NCBI GenBank assembly: GCA_050299835.1
Contig: JBNKWP010000006.1
Coordinates: 62,001 to 126,000, forward strand
Source of the DNA: JAJDOD01 sp050299835
Lineage (GTDB): Bacteria; Pseudomonadota; Alphaproteobacteria; Rhodobacterales; Rhodobacteraceae
Direction of reading: 5' to 3'
DNA: 64,000 bases
The position numbers and the translations under genes were made by a program. The notes below the pieces were generated by a model. The model ran no database searches. It saw only the letters and a list, made by a program, of their open reading frames with translations, and had not been told where the DNA came from. The number at the start of each line of letters is the position of its first letter. Positions within the stretch are counted from its first letter, which is position 1. This document shows positions 24,881-34,314 of the stretch, in pieces.

Positions 24881-26823
24881 GTGCCCGTGGGCTCCACGAA
24901 CATCCGCCCACGCATCTCCATGTGGAGCGCATGGCAGAACCACTGGCAATAGTACCAGTAAACGCCCGGTTTCGACGCGGTGAAGGTGACCGAGGCCGTG
25001 GCCTGAGGCCCGATTTCCATCGCGACCCCGTGGTTGTTCAGCGTGAAACCGTGGGTCAGGTCGTCGATGTCATCCAGGTTGGTGACATAAACCGTCACCT
25101 CGTCTCCCTGTTTGACGGTGAATTGCGACAGGCTGAATTCCGGCGCCTGGCTCGACATCCAGACCCGGACCTTGTTGCCGTCCCGGATCACCGTGTCCTG
25201 CCAATCGTCAATGTCGACGCCGTCAATCTCGGCCTGTGCCCGCGCATCCGCCCACATCGGATCGTTGCGGTCCCAGACACTCAACGGGTTCACCTTGGAG
25301 CGGTGGACCAGGATCGAGTCGTGCGGTTCCGCGAAGGTCGGCCCGTCATGGAGCAACGTCATCTCGTCGCCTTCGATCGCGAAGAGTTGCTCGTTTTCAG
25401 GCTTCAGCGGGCCGACGTTGAGGAACCGGTCCTTCGAGAACTTGTTCATTGAGAGGTAGTACTTGGCGCTGGCGTCCAGCGTTTCGCCTTCACAGGTCGA
25501 GTTGTGACCGGGCTGGTAGTGAACGTCGTGCTTGGTGATGATCGGGTCCACGTCCTCGCCATTATAGGCGCGGATCGCGTTCTCCAAATTCCACATCACC
25601 ACCTGGCTGTCGAGGAAGAGCGTCGTGAAGCAGTTGCCCTGTCCGTCGAAGCAGGTGTGAAGCGGGCCGAGACCCAGCTCAGGTTCCGCCACCACCACGG
25701 ATCTCGGGTCAAGGCTGTCGTCCTCGAAGAGCGCGTCGAACTTGCGCACGTCAAGCACCGAGACCGTCGGCGACAGCTTGCCAGCGATGCACAGGTGGAT
25801 CTTGTCCGGTGCCATGTTGCAGCCATGCGGCGAGTTCGGGATCGGGACGTAGCGGGTATACTTCTTGTTCTGCCCCTTGCGCCCGTCGATCACCTTGACA
25901 CCGTTCATTTCGATGAAGTCGCCCTCGGCGATGCCTTTCTCGATCTCGGCGATATTGAAGATCACGACGTGATCCATCTCGGCTTCCATCATCTCGGGGA
26001 GCGTCATGCCCATTTCCGAGTTGTAGGAGGTCGAGAAGGCGTATTTTCCATCGTAATCGCAGTCGGTGTTGTCGAGGTTGCCCGAGACCATCACCTGCCA
26101 CGCGACCTTCATTTCGTCAGCATCGACGGCAGTATAGAAGTTCACGTATTGCGACGGATCGTCGAGGATCTGGCCATCATTGACCATTGGCACCTCATCC
26201 TCGCCATTGGCGAAGACATAGTTGGTGCGCGGCCATTTTTGCGGGCGCAGCCCATGGATCGCCTTGGCGTTCGGGATGTCGATGATCTTGTCGGCTTTCA
26301 TCACGTCGCAGCGCACGCGGGCGATACGGGTGTTGGCCTTGTCGTTCATGAACAGGTAACGACCGTCGTATTTTCCTTCAGTGAAGGACATGTGGACGTG
26401 GTGCAAATCGCCGTTGTCGTGGATCTTTTTGCCCTGCGCCGCAAGATACTCCTTCGTCTGTGGCAGCATGTCCTGGGTCAGGATCTTGAGGCTCTCGTTG
26501 GTCTGACCCCAGCCTGTCGCCGAGCAGCGGTTGAAGACCGGCACCCGCATCAGTTCGCGCATCGACGGCACGCCAAGAATGCGCATCTCGCCGGTCTGGC
26601 CCGACGACCAGAAGCCATAATATTCGTCCAACTCGCCGGGCCCCGGCGTCCCGGCGTGGCCGCCGGACTGAGCCTTGGCCCCGGTCGCGCCGGCCGCGGT
26701 CAGGGCCGCCGCTCCGCCGAGCAGCCCCAAACGGCCCCCTGTGCCTCCGACGATGGCTGCTCCCGAGGCGCTGGCCCCCAGGAACCCGCGTCTGCTGACG
26801 CCCTGCTTGGATTTCTTAGACAT
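24877..26823 (-). CDS. nosZ: nitrous oxide reductase NosZ, clade I (TAT-exported)
   Basis: A 648-residue enzyme that reduces N2O to N2 in the periplasm. The leader contains the TAT motif SRRGFLG, the mark of clade I. Residues up to about 520 form the beta-propeller with CuZ histidine contexts such as HVHMSF, HGCNMAPDKIHL and GPLHTCF. The C-terminal cupredoxin has the complete CuA motif, WYYCQWFCHALHMEM. The ATG at 26823 follows GGGAGAAGG and overlaps the nosR stop; upstream in-frame sequence is read-through of nosR. No key residue appears to be missing. Confidence 0.97.
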   Translation of the reverse strand: MSKKSKQGVSRRGFLGASASGAAIVGGTGGRLGLLGGAAALTAAGATGAKAQSGGHAGTPGPGELDEYYGFWSSGQTGEMRILGVPSMRELMRVPVFNRCSATGWGQTNESLKILTQDMLPQTKEYLAAQGKKIHDNGDLHHVHMSFTEGKYDGRYLFMNDKANTRIARVRCDVMKADKIIDIPNAKAIHGLRPQKWPRTNYVFANGEDEVPMVNDGQILDDPSQYVNFYTAVDADEMKVAWQVMVSGNLDNTDCDYDGKYAFSTSYNSEMGMTLPEMMEAEMDHVVIFNIAEIEKGIAEGDFIEMNGVKVIDGRKGQNKKYTRYVPIPNSPHGCNMAPDKIHLCIAGKLSPTVSVLDVRKFDALFEDDSLDPRSVVVAEPELGLGPLHTCFDGQGNCFTTLFLDSQVVMWNLENAIRAYNGEDVDPIITKHDVHYQPGHNSTCEGETLDASAKYYLSMNKFSKDRFLNVGPLKPENEQLFAIEGDEMTLLHDGPTFAEPHDSILVHRSKVNPLSVWDRNDPMWADARAQAEIDGVDIDDWQDTVIRDGNKVRVWMSSQAPEFSLSQFTVKQGDEVTVYVTNLDDIDDLTHGFTLNNHGVAMEIGPQATASVTFTASKPGVYWYYCQWFCHALHMEMRGRMFVEPTGT

Positions 26824-29032
26824 GACCTTCTCCCTTTTGTTGCTGAAGGTTGGGGTGATTGCCGATGGCCGCGGCATCCTTGCGTGGCACATCGGGTGTT
26901 CCGACCGCCGCGCGCCGCTTGATCTGGCGGATGACGACGGGGCATTTGGATTCCGACTGGTAGAGCACCTGGCAATGCATGCAGTTGATGCATTCGTTGG
27001 GATTGATCTGGCCGGTGGGATGGATCGCCTCGACCGGGCATTCGTTCCCGCAGGTATGACAGGGGTTTCCGCATTCCTTGTAACGTTTGAGCCAGTCGAA
27101 CATGCGTAACCGCGCCGGGATCGCCAGCGCCGCGCCAAGAGGGCAGAGATAGCGGCAGTAGAAGCGCTCCACGAAAAGCCCGGCGATGACCAGCGCACCT
27201 GCATAGGCGACGAAGGGCCATGCGCGCATGAATTTCAGGACGATGGCTGTCTTGAAAGGCTCCACTTCCGCCAGGTGCTCGGCCTGCTCAATGGAATAGA
27301 GCGAGACGCCGAAGAGGCCGAGGAACAGCATGTACTTCACCGCCCAGAGGCGTTCGTGCAGTCCCCATGGCAGTTTGACCTGAGGCACGCCCAGACGACG
27401 CGCGACCCGGTTGGTCAATTCCTGAAGCGCGCCGAATGGGCAGAGCCATCCGCAATAGGCACCGCGGCCCCAGAAAAGCAATGCGGCGGCGACCGAGAAC
27501 CAGAGGATGAAGGTCAGTGGATCCAGCAGGAACGCCTGCCAGGAGAAATCGGTGGTCAGTGCTCCGAACAGCGCCATGACGTTTACGACCGACAGTTGCG
27601 CATTCGCATACCAGCCGAGGAAGACCAGGGTGGCTGTAAGGAAGGACATGCGGAACCAGTAAGTGAAGCGTTCCGACCGGGTGACGAAGCCCTGGAAGAA
27701 AAAGGCGACCGTCAGAACCGCGAGCATGATCAGGACAATTGCGATCTCGACTGTCTTTCCTTCCCAGACCCGTTTCCAAAGATCGGACTGGGCCGCTTCC
27801 TCCTCCTCGGGCGCGTCGAGGGCGGTTGCGGGGGCGGCGGCCGGTGTCGTGTCGATCTTGAAGGCGGATGGCAGGTCGTAGCTCAACTCGAAGGTTGTAA
27901 AGACTTTTTCGATCGCCGCGACTTCTCTCTGGACCAGCAGTTGCAGCCGGAAGGGTTTCGTCGGATCGAACCCCTGGTCGGCGGGAATCTTGAAGATGTC
28001 GCGCTCGGTGAACTCCGGCGCGTCGGATACCGCGATCTGCCCCATGCGTCGGTGGCCGCGGTCGCGGAAACGCACCGTGACATCGTCCTGGATCAGGACG
28101 ATCCGGTCGAAGATCCCGCCTCGCACGTATCCCGAGCCCTTGAAAGAATAGAGCCCGCGCCCGACCACGGCGATGGCGTGGTCGCCGGGGTCCAGCCAGT
28201 CCTGCAGGTTGCGGTTGTCGGCTTCACCCAGGATCGCCTCACCGATGCCCGGCACGCTGACCAGAGCCAATTGCATATCAATGAAAGTCGTCTCCGGCGG
28301 CTCCGTCAGGGCGCGGTCGGCGGCGCGCGGATCGTCCATCGCCTCGAAGGCCTCATTGACCTGGCCAACGTCCAGTGACAGGCGGCGCACTGTTCCGTCG
28401 CCCTCCATTTCCATCCAGCTTTTGGGGGCGGCGACTGTTTCGTCGATCTCAAAGACCGGGCCACTCGCAACCTCCGACGCCAGACCGCCGAGACCCAGGG
28501 CCCGGGCAACCTTGAGCCCGGCGCGGATGATCCCGTCATCGATCACCATGACGGTTACGGTCGCCCCGGAGATGATGTTCAGATCGTGGGTGGAGCCACG
28601 CTTTGCCGCTTCGGCAACCAGGTCGACGCCGCGATAGCCCGCCGCCATATCTCGAATCTTGCGGTCGGGAATGCCAATCAGCACGATTGGTTCGGAATGC
28701 TTTACCAGTTGGACGCCGAGGACCCGCGCGTCGTGATCGATGGCGACCATTGTGTGGATCGGCTTCCCGGAGTAGCCGGTGGTTCCGACGAAGTCTGAAG
28801 TGATGAAGACGTAACCGACTTCCTTCCCGCCACTCAAAACCGGGGCAACAGGCACGTCCCCGCGGATCGGTCCCCACGCATCGGCACCCTCGACCAGATC
28901 GGCCGGCATGACCTCTGGCAGGTAGCTGGCAAGGAACGGTCTTGAAGATTGCGCGTGGAGCGGCAACGCCAGGGCCGACACTATGACGACGGCCAGCGCG
29001 ATTATCGGAGCAATGACGCTTCTGTGGTTCAT
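26816..29032 (-). CDS. nosR: NosR, flavoprotein/iron-sulfur membrane regulator and electron donor for NosZ
   Basis: A 738-residue protein: signal segment (residues 1-26), periplasmic FMN-binding domain with the flavin-attachment threonine in SGATVTVMVID, several membrane segments between about 425 and 670, the CGWLCPFGALQEL and CRYLCPLGAAL motifs, and a C-terminal ferredoxin-like domain with CHTCGNECPVEAI and CINCMHCQ. NosR passes electrons to NosZ and is needed for nos expression. The ATG at 29032 starts the signal peptide. No Shine-Dalgarno is visible in front of it, and an Fnr/NnrR-like box is centred exactly 41.5 bp upstream of its first base, so the mRNA could be leaderless. Confidence 0.94.
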   Translation of the reverse strand: MNHRSVIAPIIALAVVIVSALALPLHAQSSRPFLASYLPEVMPADLVEGADAWGPIRGDVPVAPVLSGGKEVGYVFITSDFVGTTGYSGKPIHTMVAIDHDARVLGVQLVKHSEPIVLIGIPDRKIRDMAAGYRGVDLVAEAAKRGSTHDLNIISGATVTVMVIDDGIIRAGLKVARALGLGGLASEVASGPVFEIDETVAAPKSWMEMEGDGTVRRLSLDVGQVNEAFEAMDDPRAADRALTEPPETTFIDMQLALVSVPGIGEAILGEADNRNLQDWLDPGDHAIAVVGRGLYSFKGSGYVRGGIFDRIVLIQDDVTVRFRDRGHRRMGQIAVSDAPEFTERDIFKIPADQGFDPTKPFRLQLLVQREVAAIEKVFTTFELSYDLPSAFKIDTTPAAAPATALDAPEEEEAAQSDLWKRVWEGKTVEIAIVLIMLAVLTVAFFFQGFVTRSERFTYWFRMSFLTATLVFLGWYANAQLSVVNVMALFGALTTDFSWQAFLLDPLTFILWFSVAAALLFWGRGAYCGWLCPFGALQELTNRVARRLGVPQVKLPWGLHERLWAVKYMLFLGLFGVSLYSIEQAEHLAEVEPFKTAIVLKFMRAWPFVAYAGALVIAGLFVERFYCRYLCPLGAALAIPARLRMFDWLKRYKECGNPCHTCGNECPVEAIHPTGQINPNECINCMHCQVLYQSESKCPVVIRQIKRRAAVGTPDVPRKDAAAIGNHPNLQQQKGEGHV

Positions 29033-29066
29033 AGGGGTTGGATAAGCGCACGGGATCGAGTGCTGT

Positions 29067-29080
29067 TTGTTCTCCAACAA
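29067..29080. promoter_or_regulatory. perfect Fnr/NnrR-like box upstream of nosR
   Basis: TTGTT-CTCC-AACAA is a perfect inverted repeat with the 5-4-5 layout of Crp/Fnr-family operators. Its centre (29073.5) is 41.5 bp from the first base of the nosR ATG, the class II activation distance. A TATCCA sequence 12-7 bases before the ATG could be the -10 element. The rest of the gap, 29081-29378, shows no gene that I can support. Confidence 0.6.
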
Positions 29081-29378
29081 CATCGCGGAAGATTTCCGTG
29101 AAGGTCGGGAACGGCGACCGAAAGACAATTTCGGCAGCCGATTTGGATTTGCACAACACGACCGTATCAGGCGCTCAACATGCGCCCAATCGTCCCAGAA
29201 ACCGTATTAGAGAAAGCCCAAATCAGTGGCGCGGAAACAGGGGGCTAGACAGGATCGCGACTTCGATCCGACAAACCCGGCGCGGTTCAGACAATCTCTT
29301 CCGGCTCGTTTCGCTTCGCAGCCATTTTGATCCTCCGTTTGCCTAAACATTACGGCGGACCACTTCATTGGGGACAGA

Positions 29379-29942
29379 TCACAATGGAAGCCAGCCGTGA
29401 GCCGGGCTCAGGTCCGACAGGTTCGCGCACCAGTAATGTCCCTGTCGCGGTTGATCGTAACGCCGCGAGATGGGCACGCCTTTCATGGCACACCAAAGCA
29501 GCGTTCCAACGCCGCCATGTGTGCAAATGGCGAGATCACCGCCATCATGCCCTGAGACAATCTCTCGAACTGCGGCTTCGATCCGGGATTGCGCGTCTAT
29601 CGCGCGTTCCCAGCCCCGTGAGCTGTCTTCCGGCCGGGCAAAGAAGGCGTCGGCTGCGGCCTCGAATTCGGCCGGAGGCAGAAAACCCGTTGCGCTGCGG
29701 TCGTTCTCGCCAAGACGGTGATCGACAGAGACGCTCAATCCTCCTGGCCCGGCGAGCAGTTCCGCGGTGTCCGCAGCCTTCCGCTCCGCGCTGGTCCATA
29801 TTTGTGTGACGCCGACGAAGACGGGCGAGGTGGCGAAGTCGGAGGCCCGGCGGCGCCCGGTATCGGATAGTCGCCAGTCCTGGATGGGAATCGCCGGGTC
29901 GACGACGACTTCGGGGTGGGAGATGATCAGAAGATCGGGCAT
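29379..29942 (-). CDS. histidine phosphatase (phosphoglycerate mutase-like) family protein
   Basis: A 187-residue histidine-phosphatase-fold protein. The nucleophile motif, usually RHGE, reads ISHPEVVVDP here; His is kept but the preceding Arg is Ser. A second conserved histidine is in ICTHGGVGTLL, and TSAERKAADTAE matches the usual phosphate-pocket region. The ATG at 29942 (MPDLLIISHPE) puts the motif in its normal N-terminal place. It follows the ABC ATPase gene by four bases and is the last gene of that operon. The substrate is unknown; the Arg-to-Ser change raises the question of whether the usual mechanism is kept. Confidence 0.75.
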   Translation of the reverse strand: MPDLLIISHPEVVVDPAIPIQDWRLSDTGRRRASDFATSPVFVGVTQIWTSAERKAADTAELLAGPGGLSVSVDHRLGENDRSATGFLPPAEFEAAADAFFARPEDSSRGWERAIDAQSRIEAAVREIVSGHDGGDLAICTHGGVGTLLWCAMKGVPISRRYDQPRQGHYWCANLSDLSPAHGWLPL

Positions 29943-29946
29943 GGGC

Positions 29947-31017
29947 CTAACCTGGCAATAGAACCGGCCCTTTCTCCGCGAAACCCATCCGGACCTCACT
30001 GCCCGGTTCAAGCGGCGCATCCACATCGTCATGGACGGCGAAGACCTGCCCGAATGCGCCGGTCAGAGTGTATTCCATGCGCACACCGACATAGGTCGCC
30101 TTGGCGACGGTTGCGGGCACACCCCGGTCGGCACCGATCACCAGCCGCGAAGGGCGGACGGCAATGGTCGCCGGGCCGGGGCCGAGATCGCGCGCCGGGA
30201 GGAGATGGCGGTAGCCCTCGATCTCGATTGTCGCAAGACCGTTTTCGACAGCGACGATTTCGCAGGTCAGCAGGTTCGCCTCGCCGATGAAATCGGCCAC
30301 GAAGCGATCGTTCGGCGCGTCGTAAAGCTGCCGGGGCGTGCCCATCTGGGCGATGGCGGCGTTCCGCATCACCACGATCTCGTCGGAGACCGCGAGCGCC
30401 TCCTCCTGGTCATGGGTGACGTAGACAACCGTCAGGCCCAGATCCTGCTGGATGGCGCGGATGTCCTCCCGCACCTGCCGACGCAGCTTGGCGTCGAGGT
30501 TGGACAGCGGTTCGTCGAACAAAAGCACCTGCGGCTCCAGGACCAGAGCACGGGCCACGGCCACGCGCTGTTGCTGGCCCCCGGAGAGTTCCGAGGGCAG
30601 GCGGCTGTCGAAGCCCTTGAGGCCGACCAGTTCCAGTCCCTTCAACGCTTTTGCCCGCGCTTCCTCCTTGCCGAACCCGGAAAAGGTGAGACCGTACATG
30701 ACGTTCTCAAGCACACTCATATGCGGGAAGAGCGCATAGGACTGGAACACCATCGACACGTCGCGGTCGGTGGCCGGAAGATTGGTCACGTCCCGATCCC
30801 CGATCAGGATACGGCCCGAGGACGCCATTTCCAGCCCCGCGATCATTCTCAGCGTCGTTGTCTTGCCGCAGCCCGACGGCCCCAGCAGCGTCACCAGCTT
30901 CCCGGCATCGACGGACAGGTCGATATTGTCGACGGCGATCACGTCCTTGCCGAAGACTTTGGAGACGCCTTCGAAACGGACCGGCGCGGCCTTTGCGTTG
31001 ATGGTCGGTTCGGTCAT
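29947..31017 (-). CDS. Fe(III)-type ABC importer ATPase (FbpC/PotA-like)
   Basis: A 356-residue ABC ATPase of the iron(III)/spermidine/putrescine class: Walker A GPSGCGKTT, Q-loop VFQSYALFPHMSV, signature LSGGQQQRVAVARAL, Walker B LLFDEPLSNLD, H-loop YVTHDQEEA, then a TOBE-type regulatory domain at about 285-350. Its ATG overlaps the permease stop by four bases. Confidence 0.9.
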   Translation of the reverse strand: MTEPTINAKAAPVRFEGVSKVFGKDVIAVDNIDLSVDAGKLVTLLGPSGCGKTTTLRMIAGLEMASSGRILIGDRDVTNLPATDRDVSMVFQSYALFPHMSVLENVMYGLTFSGFGKEEARAKALKGLELVGLKGFDSRLPSELSGGQQQRVAVARALVLEPQVLLFDEPLSNLDAKLRRQVREDIRAIQQDLGLTVVYVTHDQEEALAVSDEIVVMRNAAIAQMGTPRQLYDAPNDRFVADFIGEANLLTCEIVAVENGLATIEIEGYRHLLPARDLGPGPATIAVRPSRLVIGADRGVPATVAKATYVGVRMEYTLTGAFGQVFAVHDDVDAPLEPGSEVRMGFAEKGPVLLPG

Positions 31018-33230
31018 TTCATCCTCTCCGAGGCAAATTGAGTGCGCCGCCCGATCTGGACCCGGCCGACGAGAAGTTGAAGCAGGCCCACCGCCGCCAG
31101 CATCACGAAGATCAGCGCGGTCGAATAGGCCACCGCGATGCCGTATTCGTTATTCTCGACACGGCCGATGATATAGGCGGTCGCCATGTTGTACTGCGCC
31201 GAAACCAGGAAGATCACCGCCGAGATCGCTGTCATGGCCCGGACGAAGGAATAGACCAGCGCGGCGAGGATCGCGGGGCGCAGAAGCGGCAGGATCACCC
31301 GGCGGAAGGTCTGCCAGGAATTCGCGCCCAGCGTCAGCGAGGACTCATCCAGCGACTTGTCGAGCTGCGACATGCTGGCGATACCCGCCCGCACGCCGAC
31401 CGGCATGTTCCGGAAGATGAAGCTGACGACAAGGATGATGCCCGTCCCGGTGATCTCGATGGGCGGCACGTTGAAGGCAAGAATATAGCTCACGCCGATC
31501 ACCGTGCCGGGGATGGCAAAGGACAGCATGGTCCCGAACTCGAACGCGTTCTTGCCCGCGAAGGACTGCCGCGTCAGCAGGTAGGCGGTCACCAGTCCCA
31601 CAATGGCTGTCAGCGGTGCGGCAATCGTTGCGATCTTGATCGTCGCCCAGAAACTGTCCCAGGCGAAGCCAGCCCACTGGATGCCGTGCTCGGTTATCCG
31701 AATGGAGAAAGCATCGACATAATGCTTGACGGTCAGCGTGCTATCGACGCCCCAGAGTCTCACGAAACTGCCGTAGATGATCATCACATAGACAATCAGA
31801 GTGAAGATGCCCCAGCCAAGCGCCACGACGAAGACCGGCACCGCAAGGCCCGAAGGCATCAGTGGATGCACCCCGGCATCGCCCTTGCCGGTCACGGTCG
31901 TGTAGCTCTTTTTCCCCAGCCACATGCGCTGGGCGTAAAAGGCCGACAAAGTGAAGAACAGCAGAACCATCGCCAGAACGGCGGCCTTGCCCTGATCGTA
32001 TTGCGCACCGACGATGGCGAAGAAGATCTCGGTCGACAGAACGTCGAAATTGCCGCCGAGGACGAGCGGGTTGCCGAAATCGGCCATGCTCTCGATGAAG
32101 CCCAACAGGAATGCATTCGCCAGCCCCGGTCGCATCAGCGGAAGCGACACGGTGCGGAATACCTGCCAGCGGGTCGCGCGCAATGTCTGGGCGGCTTCCT
32201 CCATCGACGGTGAAACGCCCTCGACCACGCCGATCAGCACGAGGAATGCGATGGGTGTGAAGGCCAGCGTCTGCGCGATGATCAGCCCAGGCAGGCCATA
32301 GAGCCAGCGCGTCGGCTGCATGCCGAAGAGGTCGGCGAAGAAAACCGTCACCGAACCCGACAGGCCAAAGAGCAGGATCAGTGCCAGCCCGATCACGAAG
32401 GGCGGCGTGATGATCGGCAGGACCGTCAGGGCGCGGAGCAGGCGCTTGTACCGGAACCCCGACCGGGTGACGACCAGCGCGAAGGCAAGGCCAAGCGCGG
32501 TGGTGATGAAACCCACCGCGATGGCGAGGAATAGCGAGTTCCAGGCAACGCCGCAGCGTGCCCCGGCAAGGCACCCGAGTCCCCAGAGACGGTCGTCGAA
32601 GAACTTGCCGAAGAAGACGGCGATGGAATAGCTGCCGTCTTCCGTGACAAAAGCGGCGAACAGCATCTTGGCGATGGGGAAGAAGACAAAGGCCGTGACG
32701 ATCACGATGACCCCGCCGATGGCGCTGACGACGAAGACATCGCCATTGATCGCGCCCCGCGCCGCGATGCCCTGCGTGAAGAGGAACAGAAAGGCCGACG
32801 CCATGACCAGCGCGCCATAGCCCATGCCATATTGCCGGTCGCCCAGCTCTCCGAAAAGGGCGGTGAGCCAGTCGTAATTGAAGCCCCGGATGCCGATGCC
32901 AAAACCTTGCGCGATCATCCAGCCGAAGCCGAGCGCACCGGCAAGGATCAGCGATTTCGCATAGACCGGATGGCTTTTCGTCTTCCCGATCGCCAGAAGC
33001 GCGATCAGAAGCGGCAGGACCAGAGGCGCGAGCCACAGCTTCTCACCCTGCAACAACAGGAACGCGGCGGGCGCATAATCCTCATCGAACGGATAGCCGT
33101 CGACCAGCCATTCAAAGGTCCAGAAATCCTCGATGCCGTACCAGGGCAGGACGAACAGGGCGAACCACCCGGCGGCGATCCAGAAGATCAGCGCCGGGTG
33201 GTTCCTGTTTTCTGTCGAGACGGTCCTCAC
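31014..33230 (-). CDS. Fe(III)-type ABC importer permease, fused two-domain (FbpB-like)
   Basis: A 738-residue membrane protein with two homologous permease domains, each with an EAA-like loop: SMEEAAQTLRATRWQVFRTVSLPLMRPG near 350-377 and LDESSLTLGANSWQTFRRVILPLLRP near 620-650. Such fusions are typical of FbpB/AfuB proteins. It starts three bases after the binding-protein stop. The protein forms the entire membrane channel of the importer. Confidence 0.92.
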   Translation of the reverse strand: MRTVSTENRNHPALIFWIAAGWFALFVLPWYGIEDFWTFEWLVDGYPFDEDYAPAAFLLLQGEKLWLAPLVLPLLIALLAIGKTKSHPVYAKSLILAGALGFGWMIAQGFGIGIRGFNYDWLTALFGELGDRQYGMGYGALVMASAFLFLFTQGIAARGAINGDVFVVSAIGGVIVIVTAFVFFPIAKMLFAAFVTEDGSYSIAVFFGKFFDDRLWGLGCLAGARCGVAWNSLFLAIAVGFITTALGLAFALVVTRSGFRYKRLLRALTVLPIITPPFVIGLALILLFGLSGSVTVFFADLFGMQPTRWLYGLPGLIIAQTLAFTPIAFLVLIGVVEGVSPSMEEAAQTLRATRWQVFRTVSLPLMRPGLANAFLLGFIESMADFGNPLVLGGNFDVLSTEIFFAIVGAQYDQGKAAVLAMVLLFFTLSAFYAQRMWLGKKSYTTVTGKGDAGVHPLMPSGLAVPVFVVALGWGIFTLIVYVMIIYGSFVRLWGVDSTLTVKHYVDAFSIRITEHGIQWAGFAWDSFWATIKIATIAAPLTAIVGLVTAYLLTRQSFAGKNAFEFGTMLSFAIPGTVIGVSYILAFNVPPIEITGTGIILVVSFIFRNMPVGVRAGIASMSQLDKSLDESSLTLGANSWQTFRRVILPLLRPAILAALVYSFVRAMTAISAVIFLVSAQYNMATAYIIGRVENNEYGIAVAYSTALIFVMLAAVGLLQLLVGRVQIGRRTQFASERMK

Positions 33231-33233
33231 CGG

Positions 33234-34259
33234 TTACTGCGGCAGCGTCGAGACTTCCTCGTCCCACTTCTGCAACAGGCGGCGACGCTCGTCGCTGGAT
33301 CCGTATTTGGCGAAGTCGTAGTCGATCAGCTTGATCGACGACAGGTCAGGCGACTTGTCCGAGGTCGGCGCGCTCACGTTCGATGGCACCTGGTACGAAT
33401 TCGCCTGCAATGCCAGCGCCTGCGCCTCGGGCGTCAGTGCCCAGTCGTAGAACTGCTTGGCCTCGTCCATGTTGCGCGCACCCGCGATGATGGACATCGA
33501 GCCGATCTCATAGCCCGTGCCCTCACAAGGGGCGACCACCTTGACCGGGAAACCCGCAACCGCCTGCGCCACCGCGTCATGCATGAAGACGATGCCGATC
33601 GTGGTCTCGCCCCGCGCCGCCGCCTTGATCGGGGCCGAGCCGGACTTGGTGTACTGGTTGATATTGGCGTGCAGCTTCTTCATGTACTCGAAGCCTTCGT
33701 CCTCACCGAACAACTGAACCATCGTGGCCAGCGTCGTATAAGCCGTGCCCGAAGAGTTCGGGTTCGCCATCTGGATGTGACCCTTGTATTCGGGCTTCAG
33801 CAGATCCTCCCAGCAGGACGGCTCCGGCAGGCCGTTCGCTGCCAGCAAGTCGGTGTTGTAGCCATAGCCCAACGCACCCGAGTAGATACCGATGGTCTTG
33901 TTGTCCGCACTTTCCGCCTGGCTGATCGCCCAGGGCTGAAGCTGATCGCGCATCGGCGACTCGTAGGCCTCGGTCAGGCCTTCTGCCGCCGCCTGAAGGT
34001 GCGGGTCGCCGGTTCCACCGAACCAGACATCTCCCCTGGGGTTGGACGCCTCGGCCTTGATCTGCGCGAAGGTCTCGCCGGACGATTTCCGCGTCATGTC
34101 CACGTCGATGCCGGTCTCGGCCTCGAAAGTCTGGACGACGAGTTCGCACCATTCCGGGTCAGGGCTGCAATAGAGTGTCAGCTTGTCGGCTTGCGCCGCG
34201 TTCAGCGACGCGACAAGGGCAACAAGCGATCCCGCCGCAGCAAGTTTTAATGTAGTCAT
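33234..34259 (-). CDS. Fe(III)-type ABC importer periplasmic binding protein (FbpA/AfuA-like)
   Basis: A 341-residue type II binding protein with a signal peptide (MTTLKLAAAGSLVALVASL, cut after AQA). The mature start is KLTLYCSPDPEWCELVVQTF, as in the iron(III)-binding group, and a YDWALTPEAQALAL segment lies near the C-terminus. GGGAGG lies seven bases before the ATG at 34259; an earlier in-frame ATG overlaps that ribosome binding site. The ligand is not certain: relatives bind ferric iron, but some carry phosphonates or other anions. Confidence 0.9.
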   Translation of the reverse strand: MTTLKLAAAGSLVALVASLNAAQADKLTLYCSPDPEWCELVVQTFEAETGIDVDMTRKSSGETFAQIKAEASNPRGDVWFGGTGDPHLQAAAEGLTEAYESPMRDQLQPWAISQAESADNKTIGIYSGALGYGYNTDLLAANGLPEPSCWEDLLKPEYKGHIQMANPNSSGTAYTTLATMVQLFGEDEGFEYMKKLHANINQYTKSGSAPIKAAARGETTIGIVFMHDAVAQAVAGFPVKVVAPCEGTGYEIGSMSIIAGARNMDEAKQFYDWALTPEAQALALQANSYQVPSNVSAPTSDKSPDLSSIKLIDYDFAKYGSSDERRRLLQKWDEEVSTLPQ

Positions 34260-34282
34260 CTTGGTTCCTCCCATTTATGACA

Positions 34283-34298
34283 GGCCGTTCAGACGGCC
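34283..34298. other. short hairpin between the Nudix gene and the iron-type importer
   Basis: GGCCGT-TCAG-ACGGCC is a perfect 6-bp stem-loop in the 55-bp gap. No U-run follows on either strand, so it may be a weak stop or mRNA-end stabiliser for the Nudix/phosphate operon. Confidence 0.35.
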
Positions 34299-34314
34299 CA
34301 TTGTTCGCGAAGCC

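Noticed and set aside
32832..34250. 472-codon plus-strand open frame opposite the iron-type importer
   Set aside because: Shadow of the binding-protein and permease genes; no motif, no ribosome binding site.
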